Program-made: the position numbers and the translations under genes
NCBI GenBank assembly: GCA_028752905.1
Contig: JAQNBH010000004.1
Location: 30,910,251-30,974,250 of the forward strand
Length of the DNA: 64,000 nt
Reading direction: 5' to 3'
Source of the DNA: Cladorhizidae sp. MBARI D1340-BT2
Lineage: Eukaryota; Porifera; Demospongiae; Poecilosclerida; Cladorhizidae
Notes under the pieces: generated by a model
What the model was told of the DNA's origin: nothing
What the model saw: the letters and a program-made list of their open reading frames with translations, nothing else
Database searches by the model: none
In this document: positions 39,135-51,100 of the stretch, piece by piece
How the letters are laid out: every line of letters begins with the position of its first letter
Numbering within the stretch: the first letter of the stretch is position 1

Positions 39135-42100
39135 AGGGGGGAGAATAAGGGTCGTCGACAATACTGCAATCAGCCTAGCTCATGTGCTGTATTATAAGCA
39201 GAATAAATGCACAGTGTCCTACTGTTTGGTTTGTGGAGTTCTCTTTTCTGGGTAACTGACCATGTCCTCAGTAGCTAGCTGACACTACACGGGTACAGCC
39301 AAGCAATAGTATTTTTTTTTTCACAAACAAAGATCGACTTAACCTAAGCACCAATTAAAAAAATATATATATTGTGTATGATTTTAGTGAATGGTAATAT
39401 AGCCTAACCTCTTGTTTCCTTTTTTTGACGAATTTTAAAAATAAATAATAATAACATGCATGTTTGTTCACATGCATGTTTGTTCACATACAGTCTACTT
39501 TCTGGTCATGCATCGACAGCAGGATTGGTAAGTATATATATATATATATATATATATTAATGGTAGTTACCTAAAGTGTTTAACAAGAGATGTGTGTTGA
39601 CAGTAACTCCTTCAACTGCTGTATCTCCCACTGAAGAAGCTACTGCTATGACAGTATCTACATGTGGGTTGCTGCTGTACAAATATATGCCTAGAGATGT
39701 ATGTAGACATTCTATAAATAGATGTCTAGATTTATGTAGGTGTTTTATAAATATATGTCCATGTTTATGTTGCTCTATAAATAGATGTCTAGGTGTGACT
39801 TTGGTTTATTTCCAAGTGTATGTTGGTATTGCTTAGGTGTATGTTAGTGGTTTCTAAACCTATATTGGTGCTCTATAAATAGGTGTATAGAGGTCTAGGT
39901 GCATCTTGATGTTCTATTACAATTTAATAGATGCCTATGTGTATATTGATGTTCTTTAAATAGCTGTATACAATCTTATGCTTGATAAACAGTTTGTAAA
40001 CTTTCTAGAAGGCTCTAGATACACAGAGTGAACTAAAAAATGTAGTATGCACTAAACCAATCCTCTAGTGGTATGTAGTTTTTTATGCATACATAGTTGC
40101 ACATGTCATAAATGGTGGTTGATCAGCTGGGCGGTTATAATGTCTGTCAACAAGAAAGTAGTTGTTTACTACCAAGCAGGAGGATAATAAGCAGTGCTCA
40201 CGTACAGTCATACCAATTTCTTATAGTTAATGTTCATCCAGTGTATAGCTATCCACTACTAGCTAGAAGGAATGGAAAATAGATGAACAGTTTCAGATGC
40301 GGACATCCCTTCTTGGTCTCCAGAATTGAATGAAAGATTGACTTTTAAGCAGGAGGAGATAGACTTATCATTAGTAATTCATAAATAGACATTAAATTTG
40401 GTGTTTAACAAAAAGGAGGTTGTACTGGCTTAACTGGCATTTACAACTGATTTACTTATGTAGCAAATGAGGGAGTGTGCTAACACTCCATATCTTGATT
40501 TGACCTTTATTTCTAAAAGATGATGTCTAAAATATCATATCTAGGATGAAATTCACTTTTGCATCTTCTTTGCAAAAAGGTGCATTCTTTTGGTGGCTAT
40601 TAGCTCTTAACATGCATTGACATTTTTTCTAGGTGCGGAACCTAAAAACTGTATAACTGTGAAATTCATCTTCAAAGATCTATTTTCTTACAATGACCTT
40701 CCCAATAATGAAATTGAATTTTACTCTCTCAATGTTTCACTAGATGCTCTAGCCTTCATCTCATTCCTGATGAAGGCTAGAGCATTTAGTTGAAATGTCG
40801 AGAAAGTAGTTGATTATTAAGAAGCTCATTGTAATTTTGTTATGTCAACTGAGAGTTCGTTGAGAACCTATTTTCTTATATCTATCATAACTTGCATGCA
40901 ATCATTGTAAGTTAGTACCATAGCTAAGTTAGTAACATAGCCAATTTTCCAATGGCTTGCGATGACTAATCTGTTTCTCATTTTTGAGGGGAGGGAAAAA
41001 TCGCAATTCCCAGGCCTGTAGGGATTATTGACTCAATCTAACAAGGAGACAAAGTGACCTGTGTGTTGTGCTGTTTGGTTCGTGGAGTTCTCCTGCACAA
41101 CTGTTACCAAGTCCTTGAAGGAGGCTTTAGCTGATCATCTACCAAAACGTCGGCTGTTACCACAACTGTTACCAAGTCCTTGAAGGAGGCCTTAGCTGAT
41201 CCTCTACTGAAACATCGGCTGTTAGCACAACTGTTACCAAGTCCTTGAAGGAGGCTTTAGCTGATCCTCTACCGAAACATCGGCTGTTAGCACAACTGTT
41301 ACCAAGTCCTTGAAGGAGGCCTTAGCTGATCCTCTACCGAAACATCGGCTGTTAGCACAACTGTTACCAAGTCCTTGAAGGAGGCTTTAGCTGATCCTCT
41401 ACCAAAACGTCGGCTGTTACCACAACTGTTACCAAGTCCTTGAAGGAGGCCTTAGCTGATCCTCTACTGAAACATTGGCTGTTAGCACAACTGTTACCAA
41501 GTCCTTGAAGGAGGCTTTAGCTGATCCTCTACCGAAACATCGGCTGTTAGCACAACTGTTACCAAGTCCTTGAAGGAGGCTTTAGCTGATTCTCTGCCTA
41601 GGAGCTGACTCTAATAACAAAACGACAATGGCAACGACAAGGAATGGAATGTGCTGAATTTTGCAGTTAATGACAAGAAGAAACATTTTGTAACTGTGTC
41701 TAAAAAGGGACACTAATGATTCACAGAACATCGGACACTAATAATGCTATAGACTGACTGGTGTGGCCCTGAATATAGCAACTGCTAGAGCACCTCTCAA
41801 TATTTCCATAGCTGATCAAGCGTTCAATTATAATATTATATAGAAACTGCAATGACAAAGCTAGAAACAAGAATAGCACTTCTCATAAAATATAGAAAAC
41901 AAGACTGCACCTGTGTAGATCACATGCTTTAGATCACATGCTTTTGATTACCCATTACCATTTAAAATAGTGTGTATATTTTATGTATATTGGTATACAT
42001 GGTGAAGGTTTGTCCACCGGGCTATGGTCTATATGGGTACAGTTTCTTCTTCTTTTTTACAATTCAAATCCAAAATATTGGCTGTCGATAATGTTTGTGT

Positions 42101-45100
42101 ATGATATAATTTACAAATGGATGTGAGGTGCTCCCTTTTTGTCCGCCTTTTGTCAGTAGAAAAACAAAATGATCAAAAATCATGCCTAGAATTTTTTAGT
42201 AGCAATTAGGACTCACAATTGACTCATATTTACTCATTTCACTCTTCGGCTTGATGCTGGAGCCTTCATCAGGAAATAGCTAGATATTCTTGCCTTCATC
42301 AGGAATAAGCTAGATGCTCTAGCTTTCATCAGGAATAAGCTAGATGCTCTAGCCTTCATCAGGAATAAGCCAGATGCTCTAGCCTTCATCAGGAATAAGC
42401 TAGATGCTCTATCCTTCATTAGCAATAAGGATAGATACTCTAGCCTTCATCACTAACAAGGCTAGATGCCCAAGCCTTTTCAGGAACAAGGCTAGATGCT
42501 CTAACCTTTATCAGGAACAAGGCTAGATGCTCTAGCGGAAATATTGAAAGTGTTAATTTAAGTCAACTACTACGGCAAATGAGAGTTGGTTGCAACTCAC
42601 AAAAATAGCTGAAAATTCATTTAAGCCTTCTCAATGCAGCGGGCTAGATAGTAGTGGATATACATATATCCATACAAGAAGTTCAACTTGGTATAACCAT
42701 TACAAAGAATAAGAGTATGCTCCAATTAGAGTCAATTGTAGTTCTGCTTATTTCATGTATAGTTTTGCTGAGCCTGCACATATTAAAAAATTACTTCTTC
42801 TTTTTTGTCAGGTCAAAATACCTAAAACTCGTATATTTTTACTGGACCACAGGTATCCAGGTGGCAGGTCAGTTAATCTCACACATGGGATGCTCAGCTG
42901 GGTCAAAGGTTAGTTAATCTCAAAGAGCCTGGGGTGCTCAGCCAGGTGGCAGATTTAAACACAGCCTAAAGTGCATGTGTTCTCTGAATGCCTACTTGCT
43001 TAGCATGGTTTAGTAATGATTACTTGCTGGAGACTGGCTAATGAATTGCTTACAACTCTGCTTTGATAGGCAGACAATTGAGATGGTAAAAAGCTACGTT
43101 TTCAAAGTCGTAGGCACTCAAAGTGGTTTCTTAAAACACAAGAATAGACTATAGCAATGTGTTGCTTACAAATACCAGGGCACATTCATGGAACTCAAAA
43201 CTGGCACTTTCTGACTTTATGTATTGCTGAGTCAGCATGAGCACAGGCATATAGGTATACGTGAAACTATTAATTACCAGTGACCTCGTATTGTTCTAGC
43301 CTGCTGGAGGAGGCTAAATGATTACCAGCGACCTCTTATTATGATCCTAGCCTTCTGGATCAGGGAGGCTAAATGATTACCAGAGACCTCTTATTATGAT
43401 CCTAGCCTGCTGGATCAAGGAGGCTAAATGATTACCAGCAACCTCTTACTATGATCCTAGCCTGCTGGATCAAGGAGGCTAAATGATTATCAGAGACCTC
43501 TTACTATGATCCTAGCCTGCTAGATCAAGGAGGCTAAATGATTACCAGAGACCTCTTACTATGATCCTAGCCTGCTAGATCAAGGAGGCTAAATGATTAC
43601 CAGAGACCTCTTATTATGATCCTAGCCTGCTAGATCAAGGAGGCTAAATGATTACCAGAGACCTCTTACTATGATCCTAGCCTGCTAGATCAAGGAGGCT
43701 AAATGATTACCAGAGACCTCTTATTATGATCCTAGCATGCTAGATCAAGGAGGCTAAATGATTACCAGCGACCTCTTATTATGATCCTAGCCTGCTGGAT
43801 CAAGGAGGCTAAATGATTTGCCAAGTGTCATGAAGGCTGTCAGATTCATCAAGATTCCCCCTAGCTGTCCTGTGTTTGAGGATAGGGGCAAAAATATGAA
43901 GATCATTCATTCTTGTGCAAAGTAAGAACTCTGACATGTTCTTATAATATCTGGGTGATGCTTATATGGCAATGTGCCATAATCTTTCTCTCCGCCAAAG
44001 GTTAGTTATGTGTAAGGTCAGCATATTATACCCAAATGAGTATAAGTCACCCACGTTGCGATCTACAACAGACTGTTCCCGCTCCATCCAAGATGGAAGG
44101 CCAGCTGAATGAAGGTGATCAAGGCCACACATTTAATGACTTTCTCATAGTTAACCAGCTTAAATTTGCTCTTTGATGTTTCAGCTGGCTGTTCTAGCCT
44201 TCATCAGGAATAATGAAGGCCCTGGTGAAGGCTAGAGCATTAGCCCAAACTTTGAAGAGCAAATTGAGCAGATTATTGAAGAGGAGTTACTGTATTTATA
44301 CTATAAAAACTGTGGGTTTGTTGCAGCACACTCACTCGCATGCAATGTTTTGGGTTAGCAACTAGCATGTGCTTAACAATAGGAGGAAAAGTGTAGGGGT
44401 GGGGGGTCGGAGGAGGACACCCACCCACATGTAGAAAATAGACTGGTTCCTCAATGTGGGGAGTCCAATGGAAAACTTAGTATTGTTGCACACGTTGTGT
44501 CACGTATCTGTCTATAATCACCTTACGTTCATCCGTAAAAAATATTAACAGGTCACCTACCTCGACTTACACAAATTGGGATGTCCATCGTATTGAAGAG
44601 AGCAATTGACGGAACTCATGGCAGCAAATAGATTGGCCTGGCTGTGCTGAGATTGCACGATTAATATCTATATGACCCCTTGTCAGAGAGCTGAACTAGC
44701 CAGCCTGAAATAGACAAACAGCAAACCAAGACTCTAATGGACTCCTGCAAGCCCTCCAAAACCACCTACTCCATAGGCCCTCATACAAAATATAATAATA
44801 ATAATAATTTTTGTTGCATAGGCAGGTGAGAACAAGCTGTATGGCTTACAGGAAAGGATGATGGACATAGTTAGTCAGTTGCTCTACATTTTCTCTTTGC
44901 TCACCATTTAATACCTAGCATTCGTTATTATTATGTTTACAAAATGCGGTCGGACTAAAACTTGACCAGGAGCCAGCCATGCTCCTGTCAAAATTTCAAA
45001 TAATAGCTCACTCTACCCCAGGTCACTCAACTACACACGCACACACACCACCACCATCACACCTCTTACACACACATACATAAAATTATAGATGACCCTT

Positions 45101-48100
45101 CACCATTAGTAAAGGCAAGGATGGGGCTATTCAAGGGATAAAGCAATGGCCAGAGTTGGGGGGGGGAATTTTAGGGCTATGGGAATCCCAGAATACCCCC
45201 AAGCACACTGGAAATCCTTGGAGTGCCCAAGGAAAGGTCATGGCAGTCTTGTTCTAGACATCTCTAGTTGACTACAAAGCTGCAATTAAAAGTTCCTCAA
45301 AATGCAGTTTTTTTGTGTTACAAATAAGGCGAGAATATGCTACCAACAGAAGGCAACAAGCTAGTGCAAGCTCTGATTAATTTTTTTGCAGGCCAACCTG
45401 AAGCCAATGTAATGTACTCTCACATATCACCAGCTTCGTCGGCCAGCCATTAGGTCTTTCCTGCCTACACCACCTGTCACTAACACACCAGCACCTTGAC
45501 ACCTTTGGACTGAAGGTGCTTCTGCTTACTTTGGGAGAATTATGACTTGTCTTGATAGTTTAATGAGACGAGTGAGATGTGTGGAGATCACGTGCGGCAC
45601 ATGTAGTGTGCATGCACCTTTGAGCATGCATATAATATTTCATCATTCTAGAATCTTTCATGGTTGAACAGATTTTGTAGAATGGAAGCATTTGCTATAC
45701 CTGGATCAAGTGTCTCTCTTATTAACATTGTTACAGTTCTTAAAGTAGGGTGGTGATTGAGGCAGTAGTGGTAGTTACTATTGATGGTGGTGATAGCGAT
45801 GGTGGGTGTGGTGGTGATGGTAGTGATGATCTGATATTGATGATATTGTTGTATTTTGCAGATGTTGAATGCTGCAGAAAGTCTTCTGAAGTTGCATGTA
45901 GGGACGCCTGCTTTGAGGTAAGTACGAAAGAAATCGTCAAACTGTTACTATTTAAGCCCTTGTGTGAATCTGGTTTTTTCTTGGCAGGTATTCAGTGATG
46001 AGTCAATTTTGGAACCACCGCTTGATGAGCTCATTGCACCCTGTGGACAACCCCCAGAAGTAAATGAGCTTTTGATAATAACTGCATGCTAATAATTGTA
46101 CCCTATGGCCTATTTGAAGTGTTATTGGTACTTGCTGAAGAAATTTAAACATCAATTCTTAAATTTTGCGATGCTATGTCTCATCAACTGTGACTAGTGG
46201 TTGAGATTAGCAATACAAACTCACGATTGGTTGTTGTGGTTGTTGTGTGTGTGTGTGTCATGGTGTAGTATGTGTCTGTGTGTGGTGTGTGCATGTGTGG
46301 TGTGTGCATGTGTGGTGTGTGTATGGTAAGGTCTGTTTTGCTTGTGTATGTTGAGGTGTGTGTTGTGTGTGTGTATAGTTTGTGTTGTGTGTGTGTGTGT
46401 GTTTTGTGTGTGTGTGTGTGTGTACTCAATGAAAGATATTGCAAAAAAATACTGCAAATTGTAACTGCTTCATGTTTGTCTTCCTTCATTCTAATGTGGT
46501 GAATTAGGGTCCACTCTGGCACTGCATTTTACAAGGGGGGGCAACTTCTCCTCCGAGTGAGTGATTTGAAATGCTCGCTTATTAACTGAGGACTTGGCAG
46601 TGTGGTTTTATGTGTCAATATTTTAACAAAAAGCAAGAGGCTGAGAGTACATATTGCACAGTGCACTGATGCCATACTAAGCTGACTCTTGCTTTACCAA
46701 AACAAGTGTGGTGTATGGGGACAAACCAAACTCCGATTGGATATCATGAAAGCTGGTTGTTACTGTAATAACACCTACTTCTTGGTTAGATGCCTTCTTT
46801 GCAATTGGTTCTAACTCTATTTGTTAATCTTTGGTAATGGTTCTGTCTCTTCCTGCTCGGGAGTTGATGTTTCTTCCAATGTAGACCATATACATCTGTA
46901 GATGTTATACCCTCATTCGACACACTTCAGGCTTCTGCTCAGCAACTGTTCAATAATTCCATCTTCTACTGTACACTCGGTGATCTCTACCCATAGGAAG
47001 TTGTTTACTCATTGCATGGACATTGCAGATAGTCAGTGTTAAATGCTCACTCAGTGTCAATTAAGTCATTTCTTTCTGACAGAAGTTGAAAGTGCACTGC
47101 TTAAGAACGAGGTTTTACATTATTTCACCTGTATGGGTTAAGACATTGAATAGAGAGTACCTGTACTGAGAGGTGTGTGTTTGGAACTGGACCAGTCTGT
47201 AGTGAGAGGTGTGTGTTTGGAACTGGACCAGTCTGTATTGAGAGGTGTGTGTTTGGAACTGGACCAGTCTGTAGTGAGAGGTGTGTGTTTGGAACTGGAC
47301 CAGTCTGTACTGAGAGGTGTGTGTTTGGAACTGGACCAGTCTGTACTGAGCGGTATGTGTTTGGAACTGGACCAGTCTGTACTGAGAGGTATGTGTTTGG
47401 AACTGGACCAGTCTGTACTGAGAGGTATGTGTTTGGAACTGGACCAGTCTGTACTGAGAGGTGTGTGTTTGGAACTGGACCAGTCTGTACTGAGCAGTAT
47501 GTGTTTGGAACTGTACCAGTCTGTACTGAGAGGTATGTGTTTGGAACTGGACCGGTCTTATTGAGAGGTGTGTGTTTGGAACTGTATTGAGAGGTGTGTG
47601 TTTGGAACTGGACCAGTCTGTACTGAGAGGTGTGTGTTTGGAACTGGACCAGTCTGTACTGAGAGGTATGTGTTTGGAACTGGACCAGTCTGTATTGAGA
47701 GGTGTGTGTTTGGAACTGTATTGAGAGGTGTGTGTTTGGAACTGGACCAGTCTGTACTGAGAGGTGTGTGTTTGGAACTGGACCAGTCTGTACTGAGAGG
47801 TGTGTGTTTGGAACTGTTCCAGTCTGTACTGAGAGGTGTGTGTTTGTAACTGGACCAGTCTGTACTGAGAGGTGTGTGTTTGGAACTGAACCAGTCTGTA
47901 CTGAGAGGTGTGTGTTGGGAACTGGACCAGTCTGTACTGAGAGGTGTGTGTTTGGAACTGTTCCAGTCTGTACTGAGAGGTGTGTGTTTGTAACTGGACC
48001 AGTCTCTACTGAGAGGTGTGTGTTTGGAACTGGACCAGTCTGTATTGAGAGGTGTGTGTTTGGAACTGTACCAGTCTGTACTGAGAGGTGTGTGTTTGGA

Positions 48101-51100
48101 ACTGGACCAGTCTGTACTGAGAGGTGTGTGTTGGGAACTGGACCAGTCTGTATTGAGAATATTCTTGACATTTTTTTCTTTCATTGTTTTATGTTTTATT
48201 TTAGCAACATCGATTATTCCTGTAACGCCATGTAAGTTAAATTAAACATAAAAGTATAGTTTTAGCATTCGTTTTGAAAGGAGTCAGTATTAGTACATGT
48301 TTAAGTGCTAGTGTTAAGTGTTGGTGTTTAAGTGTTAATGTTGATGTTTAGTTTGAATATTAATGTTGATGTTGAAGTGTTAGTGTTGATGTTTAAAAGT
48401 TTTGTGTTAGTGTTGATGTTGAAGTGTTAGTGTTAGTGTTCATATATAACTAATTGAACACTGACTTCATTTGTGGCTTTTATATTTACAACTATAACTT
48501 TATTTCAGTTCAAACTTTTATTATAGAGCATAAATACAATCAGCTGCAGTTTATTACATGGAGGTAAGCAAGCCAAAGCTATGTAGCACTACGTTGCTCT
48601 ACATCTGCAACACATATAGAAAAGAAATTCATCTCGGAGTAACACCTTTCTTGAGAGAAGGGTCTCAGAGCAATTCCTTGTAGGCGTAGATGTTGGAGCA
48701 TCTTTCCTCTGAAGAACAGCTTAAAAGTGCAGTGAAGATTAGCGGAGATTGTTCATGTGCCTGTGAACATCGGCTATTTTTCTTCCATTTTGCATAATTC
48801 CTCCATTTTTGAAACAATAGAGTGGGCATGTGATGGTAAAAGAAAATCAGTTAGCATGTGCAGTTCATTTAAATTTGTGAATGTTGCAAATTTGCATCGT
48901 TACACTTATTGTGCTCAATCAGTTAAGTGTTAGTGTTAATATTGATGTTACATTATTAGCATTAATGTTAGCATTAGTATTGATGTTTTAGTGCTGGCAT
49001 TAGAATTAATGTTCCAATGTTAGTATTAGTGCTGATGTCTTGGTGTTAGCATTATAAATCAAACTTGTAGATGCTGATTGGGCCAGGATCCAGTGTTGTT
49101 ACGAGGCTTTGGATGAGAGTTGCAGAGCCAGCTGCATAGAAGTAAGTAAAAATAGCCCAGTTAAATCTAAGACCTGCCGGTTAACAATACAATATATTGC
49201 AATGACCTTCTGAATAATCAACTTGAAAGTTACCCTTTAGATGTTTACATGCACTTAAAATAAATAAAAGGGGAAAAAGGGAAATCCCCCATTTCAATAT
49301 TTCCGCTAAAATTTACTTTGACTGCTTCTTTAGTCAAACACTTCCAGTTGTGCCACAAATCCTTTGCTATATGGTACCTGAAAAGGCTCCAAAACTGTAA
49401 GACACATCTTCATATTTCTATGCTCCATTTTATTTCTGAAGAGTAACTTCTGTGCCACATCAACTTCAGCCCAAGGACTAAATGCAACTAATGTATTTCT
49501 TGATCTGGAACAACTTGGAAGTATGTCAAGTTTGTCAATTCAATTTTTGCGCATGTGAAGTAGCTTCTTCACTGTGTGCTACTGATAAGATTTACTCTTT
49601 TACGAAAGCACTTGATACCAATGGACCCTGCTTTGTGTGTGTTTCACAATCAGTAAGTTGAGGTGGGCATGGAGGATGAGATGATGTGATGGCAAACAGG
49701 AGAGGTATCCCTGTACCAGGTAATCCATATGAGTGTGGTGTGCGAATGTGTGTAGTTTAGTATTAAAGAACAAGCTAGAGTAGAGTGTCTGCTACACTTG
49801 GTTACTTCTGGAGTTATCCCGTGGAATGGTGACCAAATGCTAGTAGGAGACTTAAGCAGATGCACCGCCAAGAAGCTGGCTGCTGATCCTTTACAGCATG
49901 AAGAGACAAAGTGCTTGTGAATCGATACTCAATTCTACTCACTGAGACTCTGACTTGGATTCACCACATGGGGAGTGGCTCTCAGCAATCTGTCAACAAT
50001 AAATTCGAAGGGAAAAGTTTCATTAAATGTAAGGATTGACGTATCAAAAAAGCAAGGGAACAAGACACCTAAAACCCATTTAGAACACATCTCTTTAGAT
50101 TCCCAGGCCAGCAGTCATGTACCTCTGCCCAACTGTTGGTATTGCTGGATTAGTCGGTAGTGCTGGTCACTACTCATAGAATATATGACTACGAGGTAGT
50201 TGTCTAGATAAGGAAGAACTTGGCAGCACTTGAATGATGGGAATTCAACTCAACTGGGTCACATCTCTTGTTGTTGTATTGTGTGTGCATGTGTTGGCTA
50301 AGTATGTGAGAAGATCTGAGCGAAGGGGACCAATTATAACACATGTGGGTCAAGGTACACTAAATTACCTGTGGAATGGACTTGGATCACCTTGTGACTC
50401 CATTACTAATGGATGATGTGAATGCCTGAAGGCAAAGGCCGAGCATTACCATTTTAACAATTCATATCCTATAGTAGAGTTGACTACCTTTCACTAGCCC
50501 TAGCCCTAGCCCTATCCCTAGCCCTATCCCTAGCCCTAGCCCTATCCCAAGTCTAAGGAGAAGCCAAACAGGAAACCCCGAGATGTAGATTTATATAATG
50601 GGCAAGATCAGATAGCAACAACTCCATTTTTAGCAAGTACTTTTCAAGCTTCTAGTCTATGGATAGTGTGAAATAGCATTTCCTCATACATAGATTTTTT
50701 TAGCCCCAATTCCATTAGTCAACAACACTGGCGGCCATTTTCTTCAGACACTGATCCTGTAGAATCTATGTTTTGGCGCTTGTCGAGTTCCTAACAAAGC
50801 CTCCTCCATATGCAGCTGTTAGCAATGAGCATAGAGAGGGGCTTGACTGTGCTTCAATCTTAAGAATGTCAATGATGAATAGTTTGCAGGCTATCAATAG
50901 TTAGCAGCAACACAACCTCTGTGCACCCACTTACTCTTTCTGGCAGGCAGCCCAGCAGCTGCTTTACCTACCAGTTATCACACAATTTTCTTAAGAGTGA
51001 CCACAAACAGTTATGGTGCAAATTAATGCGATGAAAGACTGTCAACAACAGCACCGACAGCCTCTGTCTTAGGTCAGATCGCATTCGATGCCAACGGTGA

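Noticed and set aside
39604..39653. Shorter form of RECK exon 5 ending at ACA|GTATCT
   Set aside because: It would leave phase 0, while the next CC exon requires phase 1; the donor at 39664 keeps the frame.
44321..44350. TGTTGC in intron 5 as a possible additional CC motif
   Set aside because: The downstream cysteine spacing does not fit CC-x7/8-C-x3-C, and no flanking splice sites match the phase pattern.
46184..46522. Thr/His-rich frame of 112 codons
   Set aside because: Translation of a GT microsatellite.
47125..48171. 348-codon minus-strand frame with a 12-residue repeat
   Set aside because: The 36-bp minisatellite is divisible by three, so several frames on both strands stay open. There is no signal peptide, homology or splice context, and it lies within a RECK intron.
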